Assembly: GCF_020740795.1 (NCBI RefSeq)
Contig: NC_067291.1
Coordinates: forward strand, 20,986,780-21,050,779
Direction of reading: 5' to 3'
DNA length: 64,000 nucleotides
DNA from: Apus apus
Lineage: Eukaryota; Chordata; Aves; Apodiformes; Apodidae
Positions 47,501 through 54,302 of the stretch are shown piece after piece. Every line of letters begins with the position of its first letter. Position 1 is the first letter of the stretch. Both the position numbers and the translations under genes were made by a program. Under the pieces are notes generated by a model that searched no databases, was not told where the DNA came from, and was given only the letters and a program-made list of their open reading frames with translations.

Positions 47501-50500
47501 ATGCATCGTCCTCCACCACCATCCTCTGCTGGGAGAGAGACCTTCCTCCCTGGCACAGCAGCAGTGAGGGCTGAGGCAAGTTTAGACTCATTCTTTATTT
47601 TTCTTCTCCCACCTCTCACCAAGAGCAAGTCAGAGCAAAGACCAGTTCTCCATCCAGCATCTTTGGGAATGTCTGGGCAGATGCTCCAGCACGTTGGTCC
47701 TATTTGACCATGGGCCATGTCCATCAGCTTCCTTTACCTGCTCCAGCTGCAGCCACAAGCACTCGCTTGGCTGCTCCTCTCACCTTCACTTGGAGAGACC
47801 TGCCCCACAGCACCAGGCATTCCCTGGTAACCAGAACTGTGCAGGCTGCAAGGGTTAACAGCCCGTGAAAGGAAGAGGGGATTAGATGTCATTGATATTA
47901 GCATGTTAATCATTAATTCTCCTTATCTTTTTAATGTGTCTGGGCATTAAAAAAAGCTTTTTGTCTGCCCAGAAAGAAACATTAGACCCTCAGGAGGTTT
48001 CTTGAACAAAGAGAGGGCTGAGGGCTGGAGCTGGGCAGGAGGGGAGCAGGCAGCCCATAGCCAGGGTGCAGGAGCCAGCCCATGGGCAGCTCTGCAGAGA
48101 TCCCCTCTGCAGCCTGGGCCACCCCTTTGCATCCTTCCAGCCCTTTGTATTTGTCCTGTCTCCTGCCCAGTTCCTCCTAAAACCTGTTCTGGAGATGGCA
48201 GAAGCATCAGCTCTGATCAGCTGGGACTGGGAGGCTGTGGGGCTGGCTGCTGGGATGCTCTCACCATCAGGCCTCTCCTTTTGGGTGGCTGTGTGACCCT
48301 CGGCATTGCAAGGCTGCTGAGCAGCTCAGCAGTTAGGAAATAATTAGTCAGGCTGGCTCAAGAAGTGATGTGTGGTTCCTGCTATTTTTGTCACGGGAAA
48401 ATTCCCGGGCTGGGCTTGGTGATGAGAGCGGAGGAGCTGCCTGGTGCAGCCAGGGCTGCATAAGAATAGCCACTGAGATGTGTAGAAACAACAAAGAAAT
48501 GTTGAGGTCCTGGCTTGAAAATGACATAAATGCTCTGACTGTAGCCCAGGGCAGGAAGCGCCTCTTGGAAATACAAACATTTCCTGCCAAACCATGTAAA
48601 GGAACAAAACTTGCGCATGGCAGGAAATCACAGATGTGTAAATGCACAGGCAGAGGCTCCCCAAAAACACATGGACGTGAGCTCCAGCCCTGCTCCTGTG
48701 CTCTGGGGGATCTGCACGGCACCAGGTTAATGCAGGCTGAGGGAACATGTGCTGATGTGAGGGGCACAAGGAGCCTCCACCTCCTGTAACGTGAAGTGCA
48801 CCGGTACCAGCAGAACCAGATCTTTGTCTTTGCCAGCAGCCTTGTGCTCACTGGACACAAAAATGCAGATAACGCAGCAGAGTTTAAATGTTCAGGCCAT
48901 CATCAGATGAATTTTTAACAGAGAAAGAAAGGATTAAGTGTGTAAACAAACGTCGCACCGTCAATTGGCTCTCTCCAATTTACAGGAGGTCGGAATTAAT
49001 TAGAACCAGAATCCCATTCTGTTGCCAGGTTATAAATTAATTGAAGATTGCACAAGTTATTTTTACATGTGCCTGTCGTTTTACAGCTGCAGACAGCTGT
49101 GAGCAGAGATGATAAGGTTGGCTGTGTCCTTGGATGGCTCCCGGGGAGCAGCGGAGCCCGTCGGGCACCCCGACGTCTCTGTGCAATGTCCCAGCCAGGC
49201 TGGGGATGTTTGTCTTGCTCCATGTTGGGACAAGGAACTCAAACAAACAGGGCTCCAGCACAGGGGCTGCCAGACATGGCCCTCACCCATGCCAGCCGAG
49301 GCCAGGAATGCCCTGCAGCTCCTTGCTGGTGTCTGGGAGGGCCAGGAGGACATCGCTGTCCCCCTGACCACACAGTCTGGGTGACAGCAGAGACAGACTT
49401 GCTGGCCCTGGGGCAGGGCTGCCAGACAAGAGCATCCCGTGGCTCGGGAAAGCTGGCTGCTGCCTGCTGCTGCCTGCTTGCCACCCATGCCCAGCTCCAA
49501 GCCCCAGCAGAGCTCTCACCCCCACACCAGCCACTCCTGCTACCCCATCACTTCTTGTACCTTAGACAGCTGGAAAAAAACAACCCTTACAGCATGTTTA
49601 TTTCTGTGTTCAAGTATTTCACTTCAATTTATGTCCACCTTGAGAAGGAGCTGAGCAACAGGTCCTGTCTGAGAGCTCAGAGCAGCTCAAAGATGCTAAA
49701 ACCCAGAAGCAGCTTTGGCTTCAGATTGGACAAGGATGTGAGCAGGAGAACTGAGCCACAGCCACCCCCGGGCTGTGCTTTTGGCCAGACCCCGTCAGCA
49801 AGGGGTGGAACAGCCCAGCCAGGCCCAAACAGAGCAGCCCCTGGGGTGCTCATCGTGGTAAATGTCACCACATTCATATTTTTCCTCCTGCCCATTTCTC
49901 TGGATCTGATAGTTTGCAGGTTCCCCAAATTCACACCAATCCCTGCTGTGTGCAGTGCCCCGGGCTCATTAGCCAGGCTCTGCTTGTATTTCTAGTTGCC
50001 TCAAGATTAATTGGCAATTAAATTTTATCTTCCCTCTTGCTTTGAGTAGGGAAATGAAATTATTCATGCTGCTGCATGTAGCTGAATTTGTCCGCAAGGG
50101 AAACATACTAGAAATAATTGCAGCAAATTCCAATTTTCTCTGTCATTTGAGCATGTCAGTCTGCATCCAAGTGGCAAGACAGGGAGGTGCTGCTGAGCGA
50201 GTCATTAAGTGCCCGTTATTTACTGCTAATTAACATCAGTCAATGAAGAATGGGTGCTTGGAAAAGGATTCCCCATTTTTTTAAGTGTAGGAGAAGTGAA
50301 TGTTACACATTTTAGCCTTACAGAGATGCCTCTTTTCCAGCAGTGGGAGATGCTTCTCCCTCCTCCTTCTTGACATTGACTGAGTAGACTTTTTTTGGAA
50401 AGCATAAATTGCAATGGACCCCAGTGGCCAATGTGAGCAATTAGGAGGGTCCATGAATCTGCTTCTCATCAGCCTTGGGTATGGGTGTGCAGGCACAGGG

Positions 50501-53500
50501 CACCCTGGGCAGGCACCCAAGGCACCCGGGGCTGCAGCCTGGGCTCCTCTGCCCAGAGCCTCCAGCCAAGGCTCCAGTAACAGCCTGGCAGGGACAGGGA
50601 AAGCCTAATCCCAACAACAAAAGACTAACCCTTCCTTGATGTTTTGGAAGACACTCCAGAATACATCAAAGGCATGGTTTTCTGTGCAGAAGAAAGACCT
50701 TCAGCAGAGAGGATATTGGCCTTGGAGTGCTAAAACTGGGGAAAGCAAGGACAACAAGGAAGACATGGTGCTTTACCTGTGGTTGGAGGAACCACCCTGC
50801 CAGCCCTCTGCAGGTCCTGCTGGGACTTGGTTCCCCTTAGTCTTGGAGCAGAGGAGGACCCAAAGCTGCTGCCCAGCCCTGTCCTCACAGTAAAACAGGC
50901 AGAAGGAGCAAAGACTTGGTAGATGTGACAGGGCTGTCTGCTGGAGCCTGGCTGCTCCTCCTGGGATTGGCTGTGGGAAGCCCTGGACATGGTGTGTTTG
51001 AAGCAGTTTTTGGATTTTGGAGAGGAAGCCAGGGGTCATGTCCAGCAACTCATTTCAGCAGAGGCTTCTTCTCCCCCTCCCTGTGCTCAGAAGGAAGTCC
51101 AAGACAAGGCGAAGCACAATCCTGGCTCTGCTGCCGCTCTTTGGAAATGAGAATTTCTCTGTATGGGCTCCAGAGACTCCAAAAAATGGATAATCCCTCT
51201 GAACCTCTTGGAGAGCACCAGGACATTTCTCCCCCTGGTCTGTAGTCCCCAGGCTGGGTGCTCAGGGGGTGTTGATGGGAGCCCCGTGCTGGGGCTGAGC
51301 GAGACGTGCCGGGAGCAGCAAGGGCTGACACCTGAAAACCAGGCGGTTTTGTGCTTTTCTCCCAGTTTTCCAAGCTGTGGCCATGGCAGTGCCTGCCCAG
51401 GCAAGCACACCTGGCAGCCCAGCATCCACGGCAGGGGGGACAGGGCCCCGTAGCTCCAGAGCCACCAGCAGTGACACAAGCCACCCTTGCTGGTGCCCAT
51501 TCCCAGGGGAGCGCATCGCCCGCCCGGGAGCAGGAGCCTGGGATAATACTTGTTAAATTCAGCACAGGCTCCAAGAGCATCCCAAAGGCCCCGGGGTCAG
51601 CAGCTTAATTCTCTGCTTTTGCTAGCTCAGCTCTAAGCTCAACCTTCCCTTGTTTTTACAAAACCTTTTCCAGGAAGTTTATTTTTCCCGAGCATAAAAG
51701 TAAATGCGTAGGTCTGTGTGGCGGGAGCTTAAATGAAACGTAAAGCCACTTCCACAGCCAACTTAAGAAAAAACAACCAAAAGAAAGTGGGAGTTTTCAG
51801 TTTCTAATGTGCTGACCTAGCCTGGAGTTTAAAAGCCCTGCTTCCAGCTCTTTCTTTAGGCTAAAATTTGGCTTAGACTTGAACGCTGGAGCGTATGTTC
51901 AAATGAAGTGTTGGGATTATATAAAAAATAATTGTTAATGGAAAAAAATAACAGTAAAAGGATTAAATGAAAATTGGGTCAATTCTGTAGGGACCCTCTC
52001 TGAAGAGCTGACAAATTAAGTGCTTATTACAGCTTCCCATGCCCAAATTCCGGGGAGGAATCATGAGCTCAGCCAAGGTTTTCAGACCTGAGCTTGACCC
52101 CACACAAATCCACGCTGGGACACTGCATCAGCCTGGGAAACAACCCGGGCTGGAGAACTGAGGAGTGCTCAGCAACTCCCATCGACTTCACCTCCTTAAA
52201 ATGCTTTGGAAGGCTGAGTCCTGCCAGGCTCTCACAGAAGGACAATCCCAGGGATGCTCCAGCTTAGGGTGGTGGCTCCTCTCCACCCTCTCCAAGCCCA
52301 TCCCAGGGGTCATTCTCCAGTGGGCTTGTGCCTTTGCACACAACGTGGTGTAGAAAGAGAAATCCCTCCCAGCAGGAGACACGTGGGCTTGTTTGTGCCT
52401 GTGGACAGCCCTGGGTACTGCAGGTATGGGCATTTCCATACCAGCACCCAGAGTGTTGAGCTGTTGGAAAAGGATCAGAAAAGAGCAAAACCATCACCCC
52501 TGGTCCTGGAAAGCGACATTCCAGCGGGAGGCTCTGGAGCCTTTACAGCTCTTTCAAGGGAAGGCAGGAGGCAACTTGGTTGGGATCCATAAATAGCTTT
52601 CGAGGGAGACGGCTGCGATAAGCAGAGGGCTCGGGACGAGCTGAGCAGGCTAAAAATACCAAGGGGCTTAGCAGGGCCTGCCCTGCACAGCATCCCCCAA
52701 GCACCAACCCTGTGGGGCTCCAGTGCCATTCCCATGCATCCATGCAGGATTTTTCATGGAGTTCTTCAAAAGGCTGTGGAGTTTTTACTGTGGTGGCTCT
52801 TCCTGCGTGCGATGCCGGAGCCGGCGCCGTGTCCTCCAGCTCTCCTGGTCAGTGTCGCCTCCCAAACCAGCAACTGGAAACACCACCAGTGTGTAAATCT
52901 GGAGGGAAGCACAGGCCAGGCAGGACCCAGTGGTCATACCCTGGTGAAGAGTAAATGATTATTGAATCTTCCCAAGGAGAGGGGTGGCTGTGATCTATGT
53001 GCTGGGCTGGAGTTGGAGGTTGGTGCTCCCCAGTATCTCCAGGAGCAGGCAGGGGCTTCTCCAGGCTGAAATGCCACACTTCATTTCTTCTCTCTCATCA
53101 GATACCCCAGAGGTGTTTTGGGATCCCTCCTTGAGACATCCTGTCCTGCAGCATGTGCCAATGGGAATACACGTACTTGTTTGCTCAAATGCCTGGATGC
53201 TCAAGGGCTCTGGGGGTTCAGGGAGTGCTGTGCTGAGCTGCAGGGGTGCTCCCAGGAGATACCATTCCTGGGACCCCCGTGGAGCATCACAGGAGCAAAG
53301 AATATCAGACCAGTATAATGACCTCCTTACTGGTGGGGCTGGGGGTGTGAGGGCTGTGACTGAAATCCCAAAGGGGGGGAAAGGTCTCAACTCTGCCGTA
53401 GCCCCCACCCCGACGTGGCACTTCCGGCCCCAGAGAGGGATTTGTGGTTCCCAGACTGTTTGCAGAGAGGAAACCATTTCTGCAAACAGTTTGCTCAGCC

Positions 53501-54302
53501 AGGAGTGACTCAGACAGGGCAGCCAGGCTGTGGCCCACGGCCACCACAGCCACCACGGCCACTGCAGCTGGCCTGGGGGCTGCCCCCCCCGCTGGCCCCG
53601 GGGCTGGCACCAGAGCAGTGGTTCCCAAAACAAAAGTCCATCCTTGAAGCGACACCGATGTTGTTTTGTTTTGAGGTTTGTGAGACACCTGCAGGAAGTG
53701 AAGCAGATGATGTGGGTTCTTGAAATCATCTAAACACAAAGCAAAGAGAACAGCTGATCACCTTTCTGCCGCCTTCTGCTGGCGCGGCGGGGACATCTGG
53801 GGACTGGGAGGAGATGTCATCACAGGGAGGCTTGTCACCTCTCCCAGGCTTCCAGCATGGACCTTCCAGCCCAGCCTCAGCCCCACTCCCCCATCGGGTT
53901 TTTCAACCCTGGGAGGATGCTGCAGAACTGCTGGCAGCAGCAGAGCTGTTATTTCTCTGGGTAATTAGACATACCGAGGATGCCCGGGACCCGGGTGAGG
54001 GTGGGCTCAGTGTTCGGTGGGTCTCTCCTGTCCTCTGCCAACCACGTGCCGGTTTTCTCCCCAAACACCCGGTCGCCGCCCCGGTGACACCGGCAGTGAC
54101 GCCGCCCGCGCCCTCTCGCCTCCCTCCAGGCTTCGTCTGCGAGCGCGACCGCTTGACGTTCGGCTTCTGCCAGACCCTGCGTGTCCTGGGGAGGTGCCAC
54201 CTCCCCACCGTCCATCTGCAGTGCTGCCGAAGCTGCCGCCAGCACGGACACCTCCTGCCAGCCGGCCGGGACCGCGGGGACGAGCGGGCCTCCAGGAGGT
54301 GA
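17395..54302 (+). CDS. ADAMTS7: ADAMTS7, secreted zinc metalloprotease (24 coding exons)
   Basis: ADAMTS7 is a secreted matrix protease; known vertebrate substrates include COMP and thrombospondin-1. The 24 coding exons listed separately join to 5439 nt (1812 residues plus stop). Domain order: signal peptide 1-28; propeptide to the furin-like site RRRKQR (ends R239); catalytic domain with HELGH at 391-395, third zinc His401 and Asp402, and the Met-turn IMSP; disintegrin-like region (exons 9-10); TSR1 (exon 11); Cys-rich and spacer (exons 12-16); TSR2-4 (exons 16-19); mucin-like region (most of exon 19); TSR5-8 (exons 19-23); PLAC (exon 24). The mucin module, TSR count and exon number match human ADAMTS7 (1686 residues as I recall), not ADAMTS12. 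No frameshift or stop interrupts it. The longer size here comes mainly from exon 19. Confidence 0.96.
17398..17427 (+). repeat. GCCCCG hexanucleotide repeat within coding exon 1
   Basis: Four perfect GCCCCG units (17401-17424) flanked by partial units encode the alternating Pro-Ala run of the signal peptide. The purine strand reads GGGGCC. Confidence 0.95.
17551..18043. repeat. CpG-rich 19-bp minisatellite in ADAMTS7 intron 1
   Basis: About 25 degenerate units of a 19-bp core (GATGTCCGCGGGGTGCGGG) fill most of intron 1 (17501-18684). A higher-order period of 147 bp is visible: the block starting GGATGGAGGTGGGG at 17704 recurs at 17851 with few changes over about 108 bases. The repeat is open in several frames on both strands because 19 is not a multiple of three; these ORFs are not genes. 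Confidence 0.92.
18685..19037 (+). CDS. ADAMTS7: ADAMTS7 coding exon 2: propeptide
   Basis: This exon encodes residues 36-153, from [18 protein letters not shown] to AALSTCDGL, the reprolysin-type propeptide. It has an NLS N-glycosylation site in FNLSLNT, and TCDGL carries the conserved propeptide Cys. The acceptor is CTTCCCAG and the donor is GTGAGT. The following intron (19038-20331) shows no other feature. Confidence 0.96.
20332..20503 (+). CDS. ADAMTS7: ADAMTS7 coding exon 3: propeptide
   Basis: This exon encodes residues 154-210 ([20 protein letters not shown] to ETCGVQ), with the IYKRQAPE segment known from human. The acceptor is CCCTGCCAG and the donor is GTATGG. Confidence 0.96.
20504..22711 (+). 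other. ADAMTS7 intron 3
   Basis: This is 2.2 kb without any recognisable gene. It contains an A/T-rich block at about 21225-21315 with TAATTAATT-type sites and a poly-A run at 22609-22624. No transposon could be identified. Confidence 0.6.
22712..22908 (+). CDS. ADAMTS7: ADAMTS7 coding exon 4: furin site and start of protease domain
   Basis: This exon encodes residues 211-276. The basic stretch KRRRKQR ending at R239 is the proprotein-convertase site. The catalytic domain begins [18 protein letters not shown]. The acceptor is TCCCTCAG and the donor is GTGAGTCC. The following intron (22909-24063) is 1.2 kb with no further feature. Confidence 0.97.
24064..24147 (+). CDS. ADAMTS7: ADAMTS7 coding exon 5: protease domain
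   Basis: This exon encodes residues 277-304 ([20 protein letters not shown] onward), part of the metalloprotease fold. It is flanked by CTGTTGCAG and GTAAAAGG. The following intron (24148-24501) has nothing to report. Confidence 0.97.
24502..24626 (+). CDS. ADAMTS7: ADAMTS7 coding exon 6: protease domain
   Basis: This exon encodes residues 305-345 plus two bases ([20 protein letters not shown] onward). The acceptor is TGTTGGCAG and the donor is GTATGG. The following 1.0-kb intron (24627-25632) includes an A/T-rich block at 25310-25440. Confidence 0.97.
25633..25782 (+). CDS. ADAMTS7: ADAMTS7 coding exon 7: active-site helix
   Basis: This exon encodes residues 346-395 plus two bases ([20 protein letters not shown] to [10 protein letters not shown]). 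It carries zinc ligands His391 and His395 and catalytic Glu392. The acceptor is CTCCCAAG and the donor is GTACAACT. The zinc motif is split between exons 7 and 8. Confidence 0.97.
26360..26436. repeat. Short minisatellite in ADAMTS7 intron 7
   Basis: About five imperfect copies of GGTGGAGCTGGGAT / GGTGGTGGAGCTGGGAT lie 92 bases upstream of exon 8. The remainder of intron 7 (25783-26527) shows nothing else. Confidence 0.85.
26528..26671 (+). CDS. ADAMTS7: ADAMTS7 coding exon 8: third zinc ligand and Met-turn
   Basis: This exon encodes residues 396-443 plus two bases ([20 protein letters not shown] onward). His401 completes the HExxHxxGxxH site, followed by the invariant Asp, and IMSP gives the Met-turn. 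The acceptor is TTACACAG and the donor is GTAAGT. Confidence 0.97.
26745..27000 (+). mobile_element. CR1 LINE ORF2 fragment (reverse transcriptase part)
   Basis: The plus-strand translation [20 protein letters not shown] ... [14 protein letters not shown] ... [20 protein letters not shown] is the well-known CR1 ORF2 segment just before and within the first RT motifs. The fragment is truncated at both ends and ends in a stop soon after. It is an internal CR1 piece, unlike the other copies in this window, which are 3' tails. Confidence 0.9.
27070..27113. repeat. 22-bp tandem duplication
   Basis: The unit TTGAGGCTCTGTGCAGTTTTC(T) occurs twice head to tail just after the CR1 fragment in ADAMTS7 intron 8. 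Confidence 0.85.
30360..30504 (+). CDS. ADAMTS7: ADAMTS7 coding exon 9: end of protease, start of disintegrin-like domain
   Basis: This exon encodes residues 444-492 ([20 protein letters not shown] to FCDDMD). The acceptor is CTCTTTCAG and the donor is GTAAGT. The next intron (30505-31049) is largely a CR1 element. Confidence 0.97.
30661..31040 (-). mobile_element. CR1 LINE 3' fragment ending at the exon 10 acceptor
   Basis: It begins on the plus strand with ATAGAATCATAGAATCAT (reverse complement of the CR1 3' repeat) and runs through the tail to 'gggagccttctcttctccaggctgaacaccccaactctcc'. The minus-strand orientation is clear. The recognisable CR1 sequence stops about nine bases before the start of exon 10. 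Confidence 0.92.
31050..31142 (+). CDS. ADAMTS7: ADAMTS7 coding exon 10: disintegrin-like domain
   Basis: This exon encodes residues 493-523 ([20 protein letters not shown] onward). The acceptor is TTTCCGCAG, immediately after CR1 sequence; the donor is GTGATGG. The next intron (31143-31738) has no further feature. Confidence 0.97.
31739..31884 (+). CDS. ADAMTS7: ADAMTS7 coding exon 11: disintegrin end and TSR1
   Basis: This exon encodes residues 524-571 plus two bases ([20 protein letters not shown], then the TSR1 [17 protein letters not shown]). The WxxW and CSRTCG motifs support C-mannosylation and O-fucosylation as in other TSRs. The donor is GTAAGCC. Confidence 0.97.
32133..32552 (-). 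mobile_element. CR1 LINE 3' fragment in ADAMTS7 intron 11
   Basis: A well-preserved CR1 tail of about 420 bases in minus orientation, from 'tagaatcccagactggtctgggtgagaagagacctt' to 'cctgtctccagagcagagctgctccagc'. Most of its length is the near-perfect reverse complement of the copy at 46590-47035, and the part 32203-32308 matches 33594-33700. Confidence 0.93.
33510..33766 (+). mobile_element. CR1 LINE 3' fragment (plus orientation) in intron 11
   Basis: It starts 'gataggacaggggatagtttcaaactgaaagagga' and ends 'aaggtcccttccaacccaggcccttctgtgattctcag', 22 bases before exon 12. With the opposite copy at 32133-32552 it forms an inverted repeat inside the same intron (31885-33788). Confidence 0.93.
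33789..33958 (+). CDS. ADAMTS7: ADAMTS7 coding exon 12: TSR1 end and Cys-rich domain
   Basis: This exon encodes residues 572-628 plus one base ([20 protein letters not shown] onward to VPNN). The acceptor is CACGGACAG and the donor is GTGAGTC. The next intron is only 223 bases. Confidence 0.97.
34182..34315 (+). CDS. ADAMTS7: ADAMTS7 coding exon 13: Cys-rich domain
   Basis: This exon encodes residues 629-673 ([20 protein letters not shown] onward to INGICK). The acceptor is GTTCCCCAG and the donor is GTGGGC. The next intron (34316-35081) contains a CR1 tail. Confidence 0.97.
34528..34757 (+). mobile_element. CR1 LINE 3' fragment in intron 13
   Basis: It runs from 'gatgtcaggaacaatttcttctcccaaagggctgtc' to 'ttgatgatcttaaaggtcttttccaaccaaaacaattcaatgattctatga'. 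It is in plus orientation with the typical ATTCTATG end. Confidence 0.93.
35082..35202 (+). CDS. ADAMTS7: ADAMTS7 coding exon 14: Cys-rich domain end
   Basis: This exon encodes residues 674-713 plus one base ([20 protein letters not shown] to EGLG), with the conserved ADAMTS motif [13 protein letters not shown]. The acceptor is TGCCTTGCAG and the donor is GTAAGG. The next intron (35203-35727) has no other feature. Confidence 0.97.
35728..35972 (+). CDS. ADAMTS7: ADAMTS7 coding exon 15: spacer domain
   Basis: This exon encodes residues 714-795 ([20 protein letters not shown] onward to EPVWIQ), the beta-rich spacer used in substrate binding in this family. NWENLTSPG holds an N-glycosylation sequon. 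The acceptor is CATTCCCAG and the donor is GTAGGC. Confidence 0.97.
35973..38229 (+). other. ADAMTS7 intron 15
   Basis: This 2.3-kb intron has no gene. It carries a CR1 tail at 38005-38135 and an A/T-rich block at about 37235-37290 (CTAATTAAAAGCTTTTGACAG) that looks like unconstrained or regulatory sequence; I cannot tell which. Confidence 0.6.
38005..38135 (-). mobile_element. CR1 LINE 3' fragment in intron 15
   Basis: 'cacagaatcacaccatgtccctggctggaagagacctccaagatcatccagtccagccc ... ctagaccatgtccctgagcaccaggtccacg' is a diverged CR1 tail in minus orientation, of another subfamily than the copies in intron 11. Confidence 0.88.
38230..38371 (+). CDS. ADAMTS7: ADAMTS7 coding exon 16: spacer end and start of TSR2
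   Basis: This exon encodes residues 796-842 plus one base ([20 protein letters not shown] onward, ending in the TSR2 start [18 protein letters not shown]). The acceptor is CTCCAACAG and the donor is GTGAGCC. The next intron (38372-39890) has no identified feature. Confidence 0.97.
39891..40017 (+). CDS. ADAMTS7: ADAMTS7 coding exon 17: TSR2 end
   Basis: This exon encodes residues 843-884 plus two bases ([20 protein letters not shown] onward to EEPCPA). The acceptor is GTGTCTGCAG and the donor is GTCTGTGG, a weak donor supported by phase and by the human junction CPARWW. Confidence 0.95.
40302..40515 (+). CDS. ADAMTS7: ADAMTS7 coding exon 18: TSR3 and start of TSR4
   Basis: This exon encodes residues 885-956 ([20 protein letters not shown] ... 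[13 protein letters not shown]). It ends exactly before the first Cys of TSR4. The acceptor is GTGTCCCCAG and the donor is GTGAGAAG. Confidence 0.97.
40516..43174 (+). other. ADAMTS7 intron 18
   Basis: This 2.7-kb intron contains an ETS-like (CCAGGAAGT, 41097-41105) and RUNX-like (ACCGCA near 41077; TGTGGTTT 41125-41132) cluster and a short CR1 tail at 42992-43062. No exon-like sequence was recognised. Confidence 0.55.
42992..43062 (-). mobile_element. Short CR1 LINE 3' fragment in intron 18
   Basis: 'atcacaaaatcatcaaatcattctggttggaaaaggcctttaagatcattgagaccaacc' is the extreme 3' end of a CR1 in minus orientation, about 110 bases before exon 19. Confidence 0.85.
43175..44938 (+). CDS. ADAMTS7: ADAMTS7 coding exon 19: TSR4, mucin-like domain, start of TSR5
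   Basis: This large exon encodes residues 957-1544. TSR4 covers 957-997. A Ser-Gly cluster (SGSGSSS, 1008-1014) is a plausible chondroitin sulfate attachment region, as known for the human mucin domain. An acidic Tyr-rich island lies at 1061-1080. A long Ser/Thr/Pro/Gly-rich stretch (about 1085-1530) has little sequence conservation. It ends with an acidic [10 protein letters not shown] run and then WEVGNWSE, the start of TSR5. The acceptor is CCTTTCCCAG and the donor is GTATGT. Confidence 0.97.
45227..45379 (+). CDS. ADAMTS7: ADAMTS7 coding exon 20: TSR5 and start of TSR6
   Basis: This exon encodes residues 1545-1595 ([20 protein letters not shown] onward to WRVGNWSK). The acceptor is GTGTTGCAG and the donor is GTAAGTGG. 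The flanking introns are 288 and 255 bases. Confidence 0.97.
45635..45808 (+). CDS. ADAMTS7: ADAMTS7 coding exon 21: TSR6 and start of TSR7
   Basis: This exon encodes residues 1596-1653 ([20 protein letters not shown] onward to WYTSSWRE). The acceptor is GTTTCCCAG and the donor is GTAGGG. The next intron (45809-46319) has no other feature. Confidence 0.97.
46320..46466 (+). CDS. ADAMTS7: ADAMTS7 coding exon 22: TSR7 and start of TSR8
   Basis: This exon encodes residues 1654-1702 ([20 protein letters not shown] onward to WVVGSWGE), with an N-glycosylation sequon in RPNTTRPC. The acceptor is TCCTGGCAG and the donor is GTGAGC. The next intron (46467-47120) is mostly CR1. Confidence 0.97.
46590..47035 (+). 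mobile_element. CR1 LINE 3' fragment in intron 22
   Basis: A well-preserved CR1 tail of about 445 bases in plus orientation, from 'gccatgaagatgatcccagggctggagcagctctgctctag' to 'tagatgatctttaagatcctttcccacccaaagcagtctgg'. It is nearly the reverse complement of the 32133-32552 copy. Confidence 0.93.
47121..47280 (+). CDS. ADAMTS7: ADAMTS7 coding exon 23: TSR8
   Basis: This exon encodes residues 1703-1755 plus one base ([20 protein letters not shown] onward to CQSSES). The acceptor is CTCCCGCAG and the donor is GTAAGC. Confidence 0.97.
47281..54129 (+). other. ADAMTS7 intron 23
   Basis: This 6.8-kb intron is the longest in the gene and is free of recognisable CR1 over its whole length. Several A/T-rich blocks stand out (47880-47960, 48880-49045, 50000-50140, 51650-51990). 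A short GCCACC-type repeat lies at 53528-53570. No ORF resembles a known protein. Confidence 0.6.
53528..53570. repeat. Short CCACGGCCACCACAGCC-type repeat
   Basis: Imperfect copies of GCCACCACAGCCACCACGGC lie in the last intron of ADAMTS7. The tract is low complexity and not coding. Confidence 0.7.
54130..54302 (+). CDS. ADAMTS7: ADAMTS7 coding exon 24: PLAC domain and stop
   Basis: This exon encodes residues 1756-1812 and the TGA at 54300-54302. The PLAC domain reads [20 protein letters not shown] ... CCRSC with all six cysteines visible. The tail ends ERASRR, close to the human HQRVARR end. The acceptor is CCCTCCAG. Confidence 0.97.
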
